64,000 nt of DNA from Gamarada debralockiae (lineage: Eukaryota; Ascomycota; Leotiomycetes; Helotiales; Hyphodiscaceae): contig NXFV01002036.1 in assembly GCA_002803225.1 (NCBI GenBank), positions 26,122-90,121 on the forward strand, given 5' to 3'. This document shows, one piece after another, positions 11,548 to 22,200 of the stretch. The notes under the pieces were generated by a model. That model ran no database searches. It worked only from the letters and a program-made list of their open reading frames with translations, and was not told the DNA's origin. Each line of letters opens with the position of its first letter. Position 1 is the stretch's first letter. The position numbers and the translations under genes are program-made.

Positions 11548-11916
11548 GGTGGGACAATAAGATTGGGGCCATTGATGGAGGGGTCTTGGGAGAGATGGGC
11601 TTGGGATTTAAGAGGCGGAAATCTAACATGGCAAGTTCCGATAAGATTTACAGTAGAACGGGGCCAATGAGTCATTTGCAATTTGCTATAGCTCCCGCAT
11701 TCATGTGACACTCTTGGGAAACCGTGAGGGGTAACACCATGGTCCAATATATCCTAATAGCTCTAAGTTTGCCAGACCCATTGTTGACCGTCCCAGTACC
11801 TATACTTTTGTATTGTTCGCCCCACACCCATTCTGATGATGAAGACGTCGCTTGTTGATACGTAGAAGATGACGCTGACGATTGTACATACCTTTTTGGT
11901 TATGAGGCAGTGAGGG

Positions 11917-12546
11917 CTACGTCGGGTTAGGGTATCTCTGAAGCCACTGCTCTTTGTTCAAGATTGTCGAGTTCCTTTCCAAGAAATCGGTTATTTTTCC
12001 ATTCAGCTCTAGAAGTATGATGTATGATGGTTTAGCCCACGTGCGTGTTGAGGCGACAGTCGATTATTACCACTGAGAGACATTTCTTTGGCCGCTTGCA
12101 GAGAATAATGATCGGAGCGTTCATGCACAAGTATAAGGTCGTCAGGTAGTGGAGTTCCTATTAGCCTGAGCATTCATTACGAATGAAAGAGTCAGAACCA
12201 GATAACCCACTCACCTGCAGGAACAGAATAAACGATAACGTCGCTGCCTTGGCTAGATACTAATCGTTTTTGAAAATCCGAGTTTGGACGCATCGAGGCG
12301 CCATTTGGGGCTGAATTTTATGGTTATCATATATGAACAAAACTGATATGATTCATACAGGTATGGCTTACCAGCATAAGATGTTGGATCAAGGGCCTTA
12401 GGTTTAACCTTGCCCGCTTCAGTGAGAAGATCGTAACTTCCTTTTCGCTTCGTTGACCATTCTCGAAGCCTTATGAGGCGGCCGTTGTTCACTCGGAACA
12501 ATTCCTTTGGGACGACCTTGAATGAATTGATGAATGAAGACGACAT
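11917..12546 (-). CDS. Tse2-like ADP-ribosyltransferase toxin-domain protein B
   Basis: Four exons (12546-12372, 12310-12215, 12157-12071, 12008-11917) give 149 aa, again with three phase-1 introns. Landmarks: VVPKELFRVN, RLREWSTKRKGS, APNGASMRPN, VIVYSVPAG, LPDDLILVHERSDHYSLQ, ELNGKITDFLE and EQWLQRYP. It is closer to the typical fungal Tse2-like protein than gene A. The frame closes with TAG at 11917-11919 right after PNPT. A duplicate of this exon at 12960-13115 has a sense codon at that point and reads on, so this C-terminus may be shortened. It lies head-to-tail behind gene A on the same strand. No antitoxin-like or immunity gene was identified next to the pair. Confidence 0.78.
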
Positions 12547-12659
12547 TTGCAGTAGCGACGTTCGTCCAGTTCGCTTTGTAGATGGGTCATGAAGAATGGT
12601 GATGAGAATTCTAGTTTTCAGGGAAAGCTGATGTCTTTATAGCGTTTTCTTTTGACTCT

Positions 12660-12930
12660 TTGTGCCATATTTCGTGTGAAATATCATGGAACCATACTAG
12701 TGGAACCATCCTTCCCTGGTTTAAAATGGCAAAGGTTCCATCTGGCTATAAGCTTATGGTTCCATGGTATGTATGCTTGATGGATGCACTATATATGGTC
12801 AGGCATCAACCTCAGACAAGGGCATGTGAGCCTGGCCACGCCGTATATCTATCTGATTGGCTAAAAACCACATGACTGGGTTCCATGGTATCGAATGGTT
12901 CCATCCAGACCTGTATGGAAATGGTATAGT
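12660..12930. repeat. cluster of GGTTCCAT / ATGGAACC motifs
   Basis: At least six copies of GGTTCCA or its complement lie within 270 bp, in both orientations; three share the longer core ATGGTTCCATGRTAT (about 12684, 12757 and 12878). It sits exactly between Tse2-like gene B and the displaced copy of that gene's last exon. It could be a small non-autonomous element or a recombination footprint. Confidence 0.5.
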
Positions 12931-12949
12931 TCCTTCCATTGCCGCCGGA

Positions 12950-13115
12950 TGGCAGGTAACATTGGTATTGTTTGTCCTAAACCCGCTCTGGCGATGAAGA
13001 TGTCATGTGAGGCAGTGGAGGGCTCTGTGGGGTTAGGGTATCTCTGAAGCCACTGCTCTTTGTTCAAGATCATCGAGTTCCTTTCCAAGACATCAGTTAT
13101 TTTTCCATTCAGCTC
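12950..13115 (-). pseudogene. displaced copy of the terminal exon of Tse2-like gene B
   Basis: The stretch matches 11800-12012 of gene B: LNKEQWLQRYPNPT is kept, along with part of the 3' flank (GATGAAGATGTC against GATGAAGACGTC). Similarity stops at the exon 4 splice acceptor, so exons 1-3 are absent. Single-base changes and small indels separate the two copies. It is a partial DNA-level duplication without its own start. Confidence 0.75.
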
Positions 13116-13730
13116 TGCTCATGCGGCCTGTATATTACATTGACCCACTTAGTACAATTCTTTTAGGAGGCAGTCTCTTGGTAAGAACTAGTGGTTTTCA
13201 GCCAATAGTGTTACAGATCTATAATTACAAATACAGTCCCAAAAGCACCAAAAGGTCAAACTCTGAAGTTATTCTTCCCCTTATGAGCTCTGGGTTGGGG
13301 GGGGGGGGGTTCTTCTGGCTGGGGAGTTGTAGGATTTGTCGTTTAGATACCCAATGAAAGCTTTCTCCCGAACTTTGTTGGGTTTTGCTGTGACACGTAA
13401 GACCTGAAATTCATGCTTTGTTTGAATACTAATACTGTATGTACAGTCTTTGCTTGCCTACTATGCTCAGTCATGGAGAAGATGTCACCCGAAGTTTTTA
13501 GAAAGCAGTGCCATTGTATGCAATGAAGGGCGGTGATGAAATGGACGAGAATTCTCACTTAGCCTTAATTGAATGCCATCTCGACAGCAAAATGATGACG
13601 AGTCTGATGCACGTATCAATAACATATTCCAGGTCAACAACGATAGGAGCATGGACAAGGCCAATCATACTACACTCTGAGAGAGAGTCAATATAACCGA
13701 AGCATTTCGGCGACTTCGATATATCTAAGT
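13116..13730. other. intergenic region
   Basis: Beyond the poly-G run no gene, RNA or clear repeat was seen; it includes the 3' flank of the decarboxylase gene. Confidence 0.4.
13297..13309 (+). repeat. poly-G run (13 G)
   Basis: Uninterrupted run of 13 guanines in non-coding DNA; length is prone to slippage and to sequencing error. Confidence 0.9.
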
Positions 13731-15390
13731 CTAAACAGCCTTCCCCGCCTCCTCAATAGCCTTAATCAACCCATCAATCGTCCCCTTCCTCGTCTGGCTA
13801 TTGACCACGACCCTAAAAAAACTCCCTCTGCCGCCTGGCGCATAGTCTACCATAAACCCCACCGAGATCAACTTTTTTACAATGCTACTCGTAATTTTCG
13901 TGTTGTTTTCGTTCTGCGCCTTCAACTTCCCTCCCTTCGCAAAATAAAAGCAAACCTGCAAACAAGGAGGCGGGTTCTCCGAAACTAGCACCAAATCTTC
14001 ATGCTTCTCAACTTCAGAAGCGAAGTATGCTGCGATATCAAAAGCATGGTCGATTTGGGCCTCAAATCCAGAACTGCCATAGTAGATCCAACTTAACGCC
14101 AGCTTGAGACTATCGCCTCGACGCCCACATTGTAATGTCAAGTCTGCGAGATCCCAGATTTCTCCACTGTCATTATCTTCGTGGAAGAGATAACCCGCTG
14201 GCAATGTGTTCGCTTTGTGGAACTTGGTGAGGTTGGGACCAAGAAGGAACGAGCAAGTGACGGGCACACCCATCATCTTGTGAGGATTTACAGCAAGCGA
14301 ATCTGCCAGCTCCACGCCTGCTAATTTGTACTTATGCTTCGTTGAGAAGATGACAGGACCGCCCCAGCTGCCGTCCACATGCATCCAGAGGTTGTACTTT
14401 TTGCAAACCTTGGAGATGGCTTCAAAGGGATCATAAGAACCTAAGACCGTAGTTCCAGCTGTGGCGTTGACGTAAAAAGGAGTCTTGCCTTCGTCTTTGG
14501 ACTTTTGGACGAGCTTCTCGAGTTCGGCAGGAATCATTCGACCTTGGGCGTCAATGGGTACCGGCCAGACGTTGTCAGTGCCGAGGCCGCACATCTGGGC
14601 GGCTTTCTCGAGGGAGTAGTGCCCGTGTTCGCTAGTAAAGAGGACGAATTTGTAGTTTGCATTACCAGTGGTCTTGGATTCGGGGTAAAGGTTATTGCGG
14701 GCGATGATTATTGAAGTTGTATTCGAGGCGCTGCCTCCTTGAGTGGTTATTCCGCCCGCATGAGCTCCATTGAAGCCAAAAAGGTTTGCGAAGGTTTTTG
14801 CCGTGGTCTTTTCGACGATTGTGAGAGCTGGGGAGACTTGAAAAACATGGACCTACAGGTGTAAGCCACACGTATGACTAGGAAGGCAGGAAGGAGTGGA
14901 CTTACATTGGTATTCAAAACGGCAAGAAGAAGCTCTGAAACTACTCCAACCGCATTTGTGCTTGCGTAGAGCTTGTCCAAAAATCCTTGATCCCAGGTAT
15001 TGACACTATACTTGAGCACTTGCTTGACAGTTGAAAGAAGCCCCTCTCTTCCCTTCCCACTATCAGGTAAGTCAAAGTGCATCAACTTCACAAGCCTTTC
15101 AGGTTTGTGATGCTCAACCAGGCTGGTTCTTGGCCCTCCTCCAGGGACTACAAGCTCATGGCCAGTATGCTTGGCAGCAGCATCCTCATCTGCTGATCTG
15201 ATAAAAGGGACGATAAGCGACTGAATAGCTTTGAGTAACTGAGAAGTATTAGTTTGGTCTTACCTTTTGAGATTTCACAGCATAGGAAGGCACGACCACT
15301 CACATCTTCAACTTCATCGGCACGATTCAGAGAGTTCGCTACTCCATTTGCCCCTTTTTGACTCGGCAAAGTCGTTCCATTTGAAGCCAT
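13731..15390 (-). CDS. group II PLP-dependent decarboxylase (glutamate / cysteine sulfinate decarboxylase-like)
   Basis: Exons 15390-15304, 15238-14906 and 14852-13731, all in phase 0, give 513 aa. The enzyme family removes the alpha-carboxyl group of amino acids using pyridoxal phosphate. Visible motifs: NGAHAGGITTQGGSASNT (PLP phosphate and active-site loop), SEHGHYSLEKAAQMCG with the ring-stacking His, HVDGSWGG with Asp300, and NPHKMMGVP in which Lys332 is the Schiff-base lysine. The size and the GSASN signature fit the glutamate, cysteine-sulfinate and aspartate 1-decarboxylase branch; substrate cannot be fixed by eye. An in-frame ATG at 15405 would add five residues; 15390 was chosen as it begins the MASNGTTLP segment. 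Transcribed divergently from NOP9. Confidence 0.9.
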
Positions 15391-15681
15391 GTTAGGAATA
15401 TACAATTTTAATTAAGAAAATACAACAAATCAAAATACCTCCATTGAGCACATTTATAAAGTCCTTATCCACCGTCTTTGTAATAAAATCCCGCTGAAAA
15501 AAATTGTAAGGCATAACGTGACAAGCCAATTGCCCAAAGGGGACAAGCGTCGTCGGAGGTGCGGCCGCATTCACTCCGCGATTCAACTTCAATAAACTTC
15601 AAGAAAAAAGATTGAAACCAAATCAACGCCTTGCAAGATTCGACACAATCGACCACAAAATGACCAGTGAGTCTCATCAGA
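15391..15681. promoter_or_regulatory. divergent promoter of decarboxylase and NOP9, with a NOP9 upstream ORF
   Basis: Only about 290 bp separate the two start codons. An upstream ATG at 15660 opens a 14-codon frame that ends with TAG at 15702-15704, overlapping the NOP9 start at 15682 in another frame. Such an overlapping uORF normally lowers translation of the main frame. Confidence 0.55.
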
Positions 15682-17904
15682 ATGCCCAAAGAAAACAAAC
15701 ATAGCAGAGGACGGAGAGAAGAGAAGAAACTCAAGCGAAAGCGTGACAACGACGAAGAAACGACCCACGAATCCAAACGGCAAAAACCTCAAGACCCTAC
15801 CGCCGAAGTCGAAGATGAGGAAGGCAGCGTCCAATTCTTTGGCACGGACAATGCCGTGACCCCCGAGCAAGCTGAGGGAGTGGACGCTACTGAAAGACCA
15901 TTTTATGGCATGCTGGAGGACGAAGAACAAGAGTATTTCCGAAGAGCAGACGAACTTCTCGAACTCAACGATTTCCCCGGCCAAGAAGAACGGTCCCTCT
16001 TCTTAGCAAACGTATACCGAGAGGCTGATGGAAAGGAGTTGAAGATTGCATGCAGTCAATCATGCTCAAGGCTTATGGAACGGCTCATACTGCTGAGTAC
16101 GGTAGAGCAGAAGAAGAAACTATTTGAGAGATTCGCTGGGAACTTTGCACATTTGGTCCAACATCGGTTTGCGAGCCATTGTTGCGAAACATTATTCATA
16201 CAATCTGCACCCGTTGTTACAGAGGAGCTCACAGCGGACTCGAAGGAGTCAGAAGATGGGGAGAAGGATGTGTCTATGGAGAGTTTGTTCCTCTCAACAT
16301 TGGACGAATTGGAAGGACAAATGACTTTCCTCTTGACGGATCGATTCGCCTCACATACCCTCCGAGTCCTTCTCATTATCCTCTCCGGCCGAGCATTGGA
16401 GCAATCCTCCACTCGAAGTCTTCTGCGGAGCAAGAAAAAAGAGAAAATCTCAATCAACAACCTCGACAACACACCTACCGAATTCTCCCTCAACAAACGC
16501 TCCGTCCCCTCCTCCTTCCAATTCGCCGTCGAGAAGATAATTTCAGATACAATTGCAACAATGGACACATCTTTTATCCGCATCTTAGCAACACACCCTA
16601 CAGGCAATCCCTCAATACAACTCCTCCTCGAACTTGAACTCACAAATCCCAACTCCAAAAAGGGCTCTAATTCCTCCGAGAAGACCATCATATCTGCCCT
16701 ACTGCCAGATGAAATTGCAGCTGAAGGTTCAGAGGCGGCAGTGTTCATAAACGGCATTCTCTACGATGCCATTGGCTCCCGTCTCCTCGAAACGATCTGC
16801 ACGCACGCCCCGGGAAAGATATTCAAGCAAATCTACCGCACCATCTTCAAAGAGCGAATAGCAGCTCTAGCACGCAACGAAATTTCCTCCTACGTTGTAA
16901 TTCGAGTCCTGAATCGTCTCAGCAAAGAGGATCTCGAAGAAGCAGTCGAAAGCATCATGCCGCACATTGACGGCCTAATCCAACGCTCCCGTACAACTGT
17001 GGTCAAGACACTTCTTGAACGCTGCCATGCACGAGGTGCAGATACGTCTGAGCTCACGAAGGCTGTTGCTTCGGCATACGACTCAAATCCCAAGACGCTT
17101 ATCTGCAAGATGGCTTGCATAGAGAACACCAACTACCTCTCTTCACAACTCCTCGCCAACCCACCAGTCATTGACCTCACATCCGAACCCTCAGCAGCAA
17201 CCCCTGTCCCAAAACCCGCACCAAAAGCCACACCCCAGCAACTCCACGGTTCTCTCCTTGCGCAAGCTATGCTCATCATCCCCGGCCCGGCATGCACCCT
17301 GATCCAAGACGGTCTCCTCAATCTCTCCCCGAGAGCACTCCTAACTCTCGCGCTTTGGACCACCACATCGCACATCTTGCAAGCCTCCCTCATACCAATA
17401 GCAAACTCCTTCTCGTCGGTCCCGCCACAGTCATCGAATCTTACTTTCCGCCGCAAGTTACTCAACAGCCTCCTCAGCGCTGAAGACGCAGTCTCCCTAC
17501 TGGCCCAATCGAGTGTCGGCACGCACATCCTCGACTCAATCCTCCTCTCCGCCCCCACACTCCTGTCCATAATCGAACGCATCGCCCTCACGCTCTCAAC
17601 CCTCGAATCCGAGCTGCGTGAAAGTTTCGCAGGTCGCATCGTCTGGCGGAACTGGAGCATGGATCTGTTTGGACGGAAACGCGGGGATTGGGTGAAGAAG
17701 GTTCAAGGCACTCCTCCTCAAACAGGGAAAGGCTACGTCAACAATTTGGTTAGTGAGAGCAAGGAAGTAAGTGGCAAGGGAGGTGCTAAGGGGAAGGGCA
17801 AGGCGGACGAAGGAAGGAAGAAAACTGGAATCGAGTTAGCGAGGGAGAAGTTCGCCCAGAACAAGGCGAAGAAGGGAACGGGTGTCAACAAGATCGCGGT
17901 TTAG
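15682..17904 (+). CDS. NOP9: Nop9, pumilio-repeat pre-rRNA binding protein
   Basis: 740 aa, single exon. Nop9 is a nucleolar protein of the 90S/pre-40S particles needed for 18S rRNA maturation. The N-terminus is strongly basic (MPKENKHSRGRREEKKLKRKR) and followed by an acidic linker. Pumilio-like repeats run from about residue 85 to 660: typical helix pairs include ACSQSCSRLMERLI, LVQHRFASHCCETLF, LLTDRFASHTLRVLL, AIGSRLLETIC, ISSYVVIRVLNRL, TVVKTLLERC and SSVGTHILDSILL. The tail is a Lys/Gly nucleolar-type extension (KGKGKADEGRKK). Start at 15682, not the earlier GTG or ATG, because MPKENK begins the conserved basic segment. Confidence 0.93.
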   Translation: MPKENKHSRGRREEKKLKRKRDNDEETTHESKRQKPQDPTAEVEDEEGSVQFFGTDNAVTPEQAEGVDATERPFYGMLEDEEQEYFRRADELLELNDFPGQEERSLFLANVYREADGKELKIACSQSCSRLMERLILLSTVEQKKKLFERFAGNFAHLVQHRFASHCCETLFIQSAPVVTEELTADSKESEDGEKDVSMESLFLSTLDELEGQMTFLLTDRFASHTLRVLLIILSGRALEQSSTRSLLRSKKKEKISINNLDNTPTEFSLNKRSVPSSFQFAVEKIISDTIATMDTSFIRILATHPTGNPSIQLLLELELTNPNSKKGSNSSEKTIISALLPDEIAAEGSEAAVFINGILYDAIGSRLLETICTHAPGKIFKQIYRTIFKERIAALARNEISSYVVIRVLNRLSKEDLEEAVESIMPHIDGLIQRSRTTVVKTLLERCHARGADTSELTKAVASAYDSNPKTLICKMACIENTNYLSSQLLANPPVIDLTSEPSAATPVPKPAPKATPQQLHGSLLAQAMLIIPGPACTLIQDGLLNLSPRALLTLALWTTTSHILQASLIPIANSFSSVPPQSSNLTFRRKLLNSLLSAEDAVSLLAQSSVGTHILDSILLSAPTLLSIIERIALTLSTLESELRESFAGRIVWRNWSMDLFGRKRGDWVKKVQGTPPQTGKGYVNNLVSESKEVSGKGGAKGKGKADEGRKKTGIELAREKFAQNKAKKGTGVNKIAV

Positions 17905-19270
17905 ATGGATACCAACTAGTCATCAGAAGAAATGAATGATTTGAATGACTCGAACTTGGCTTGCTTGACGAGCCACTTGGTGATTGTTCCGCCAGCAATG
18001 GAGGCTGCGGCTTGGGGCTTGCGTTCCTGGCGTTTCCTTAATGCTGCATGAGCGTCAGGATATTTGCTTGGGGATCAGCTAGCCATTGGAAAGAAATGAA
18101 TGATTTGAATGGCTTATGACTCCTTTGCTCGAAGTGTACTTGGTGATTTCTCCAGCGGTGAGACTTTAAGGTCCTGGTTTTCAGAGGTACCTTGGTATCC
18201 CATGAACACCCTGAAGCCTGGTTGGACACCAGACAGTCGTTGGAAAGAAATGAATGATTTGAATGACTTACAATTCGATCACCGCCATCTGTTGAACTGC
18301 ACTTCGTGACAACTTTACAGCAACGAGACTTGAGGTGTTGGTCAGTGCTCCTTGACCTTGCATGAGCACCCTGAAGCTTGATTGAGATCCAACTAGTACT
18401 CGTTGAAAAGAAATGAACAATTTAAATGACCTCCAACTTAGCGTGCTTGACATGGATTTTGTGACAATTTTATAATTAGGAGGGATGGTGGATTAGAATT
18501 TCCTCGATATGGCATTGCAGCCCATAGGCCAGAAGCCTGGCGACAGGTAGGCAGTGCTCAGTCATACACACGTATTGACGTCGATTGAACTTTCAATTAG
18601 TCAAGGAGGTGCTTTGGTAATTGGTTTTCTTGCACTAGAGTTGGTGATCTCACCGCAGTGGGGACTTGGGAGTTTGCGCTCGAAGTTTCTTAACAACGCC
18701 GATTTGGGACAATATCTCTGATCTCCTCCAGTGCTCTGATTTGACTCTTTTTATGATGACTGCAACAAGATACCCTCGTTTCTGGTTTCTCCAACGGAGT
18801 AAGTACTTTTCACACCAATGAGATTTAGGAAGCCGGAGATACGTGGGTTCTCTGCAATCGCAATTTCCGTAAGGTACCCTCCCTCGAATCTGCAAACTCG
18901 CAATTGAAGTCAAAGTCATTGAAAGATTATTTTGGTGCTCAACGCTTTTGTATTTTTCTATGATCTATCATAAGGAACGCGATGCAGTGCAATCATACCC
19001 TTTTTTTTCCACGACCAGCCCATCAATGGCTATCATCATGAATGCAATGTGAAAGGGGATCAATGATCAACAAAGATCATGCCAACGAATCGAAGAAGTA
19101 GAATGGAAAAAAGCGCCTACGGTTTTCGAACCTCAAGGGAACGAGATTTGCAGTGCAAGCCAGGGATCAAAAGATCGGGACAATGGTGTGGTAATACAGA
19201 GTAAAGAAGTGAAGCATGTGTAACGAACCAAGGCAAGGGCCAAGGAACGGTGATGTGAGTGATGAGGGGA
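17905..19270. repeat. gene-poor region with four diverged tandem repeat units
   Basis: Units of about 155-165 bp recur from about 17920 to 18430; each carries a core close to AAGAAATGAATGATTTGAAT (near 17927, 18091, 18244 and 18408), followed by GCTTGAC or CACTTGGTGA-like and TGAGCACCCTGAAGC-like pieces. Copies are strongly diverged. The rest (18450-19270) has no gene; a short piece near 18713 (CTGATCTCCT...TGCTCTGATTT) recurs near 46840, next to a copy of the Argonaute 3' end. Confidence 0.6.
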
Positions 19271-22200
19271 TTAGATATACCACATTCCTAGACGGATATC
19301 ATCAATCATGTTGACCTCCATCTCATCGTTTCCAAGTCTGTGAAATCTCGGAGTTAGCAAACGTTCAAATGGAATGAATGGTCGAGTACTTACGGGAGAA
19401 GTGGCGCAGCCTCCTGAGGAACCGAGATACCAGTCTGGGAAGAGCCTGCCGCAGTGCCTTGACGAACGCGTGCGTTGGCGGCATCTTGCAGAGCCTCTTC
19501 GAGTTTCTGACCACCGCGTGCACCCTCGGAGCTGGCAACAGACTCGTGAGCACGGGCGCGGTTGGAAGCCAAGTGTGCATAGTAGACAGCGGGGACTTGA
19601 AGATATTAGCATTGTATGAGTTAGTGGGGATTGAGAGAACTTACACAAGGAGACAGGTGTTGTGGAGCGCATGTATTGGTACGAATGATTGTAAATCAAA
19701 CGCTGGAACTCGTTGACGTTGCATTGTGCCTCATCCATGATAACATGATAGTGGACTGGACGAGCAGTACCCTGGATAGCAGAGTGAGCGTTGAGGTAGA
19801 AGTCATACTCAAAAGGATGAGTGACGTCTCGCTCAACGAGGGTGCCAGGAAGAGGGTTGTTGTTCTTGTCAGCGGCAGCTGCATCACCCTCCTTGGGGAA
19901 GAAACGGATGTGGTGACGCTTCGTGCAAATGACGACAGTCCACTTGATCTGCGAAGTTCATTAGTAGACTGGGTCCAAGAATGGGGGTAACCACTTACGC
20001 CTGCAGCTGGAGGGCCAAACTTCTCAACCAACTGCTTCTTCATCACAGCAACCTCTTGCTCCAAGACTTGAGCATACTGGCCTTCAGAGACACCATCACG
20101 GAAGTAGTAGATATGCGCAGGACCGCCGCCGCCACCAACCTTGTTCAACCATTTGCCGAAGAGATAGACAAACATCGACTGGATGTTGGACTCCGACAGC
20201 ATCTCGACACGGTGGCCGTTGGTCTGGACTGCAGCAGCGTATCTGCAAGCATTCTGGTCCCATGACATGGTGAGAGCGGCCATAGAAGCCTGAGGAGAAC
20301 CAGGGCTAGGATGAGACACATCGGCACCTGAAAGTAAGGTTAGATGTACTCACACTTTGGGTTCGAGAAAAGAACTTACCAATGACCATGGTCTTGACTG
20401 GGAAGAATGGCTTGGCGCCAGGCTTATCAGCGATCTTGCAAGTAGTACCGCCGAGCTTGGCGTTCAACTTCATGCAGACGTTACTGCAGTATTGAGGGGC
20501 AGCCTTCTGAACATGAGCGATGTTGAGCATCTGAGAGACCATGGCGAAGCGGCACTCCATGTTCTTCTTAAGGCGCTCATACATGAAAGAGTCGCGGCCG
20601 GGGAGAACGAAAAGGAGGATTTGAGGGAGGGCATTGGCTGGTTTGAATGTTAGAGCAAAATTGCAATGTACAGGAAGGAGTCAACTTACATTGATTTCCA
20701 GCCTTGGATCTGCAGTCAGCGACACCCTTGGCAAGGTCGCCATCATTTCTACCCATGATGTGGATGACGGGGTTCTTGTTCTGTATGGATGTTAGCAGAA
20801 GCTCAGTTGAATTTGATTGAGAAACTTACCTCAACTTTGCCGCCATGACCAATGTAAGTCTGAATGAAGACCGTGAGGAAGTTACGAACAGTAGCTTCAT
20901 TGACACAATCGCCAACCACACAAACACCCCACGACTTGAGAGGCTTGGTGTTCGAAAACAAGAACTTCTTTCCACGAAGATCCCAGCGACCGGATGTACC
21001 AGGGTTCGCCTTAGCACCAGCGTATTGGACTTCAGGGGGTGGGAGAAGGCGGGCTTGAGTCATAGTCATGTTGGGGTCGACCTGCAGGCCGAAGTGGCCA
21101 AGGTAAGGATCAGCGTGCCACTTCAACATACCAACTCCATGCTGGATAGCAGCGAGGCGCTCCTTGGGACGAGTGACTGCAAACTTGATCATAGAGGTGG
21201 TCTGATCAGGCGATAACTTGTATTGGTATCGTTGATTGGGATTGATGACGCAGAGCTCCATGGGGAAGAAGCCGTCGCGAGTGGTTTCAATGAGAGGGAG
21301 ATACCAGAACTCAAGGCGGATGTTGTACTTCTGAACAAAGTAGTCGTAGATGGAGATTTTAACCACATTGACGGTGTTGCCATTGCGTTGCTTCCAATCG
21401 AACATATAGTTCTTGGCATGCATGCCCTCACAAGCGTTCTGAGCATCTCGAGGATCATTAAGGAAGGTAAATCGCTTGATCATGTCTGCAGTATGTTAGT
21501 CGACGCATTTTGGAAGTTGGGGATGTACTCACAGTCCTTCTTGTCTTCTTGCTTTCCACGATGCTTGACACGGAACTTGAGCTTGGCCATCTTGCGCAGT
21601 TCCTTGAAGTCATTAGACTGGGTCCACACACCAGGCTTGTTGGGATCCTTGACAGGAAGAAGTTGGTCGCGGAAAACAGTGTAAGATAGGTTGCGGTTGC
21701 GGGCCTTGCAGAGGTTGCGTGCAGCCTGATGAACATCCTGAGAAGCCCAGAATGTGCCATTGGCAACATCAACATTCAAGGCAAGTCCAGTGGAAGGACC
21801 ACCCAAGGAGGGGTTGAGTTCACAAAGTCTGATGCTGGAGTAGACACCACGCATAGCCTCAATGACGTTGTCAAGAGGATGACGCTGACCACCTTGAGCA
21901 TAGAAGGAGCGCTTGATGCTAGTGTACTGCTCAGAAGGGTGCTGGCGGACAAGATGATCCATGAAGTTGATAGCCTCGAGACAAGAATTGTCAAACGGAG
22001 ATTTGCGGTTCAAGAAAGCATGAAGGACGGCCAAACGGATGACCTTGGCGGGCTTCATGTTGAAGCGAACATGGTTGGGACGATCAGGGTTAGGATTGCG
22101 GCCTCGCTCAACATCCATGTCAAGATTCATGCGGATCTCCTCAACCGGGAAAGCACACCAAGCAATCTTGTCACCGTTCCAAAGCCAAGGGCCCTTGATT

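Noticed and set aside
16056..16757. 233-codon open frame antisense to NOP9
   Set aside because: Shadow of the NOP9 coding frame; residues are Ser/Arg-rich without a domain.
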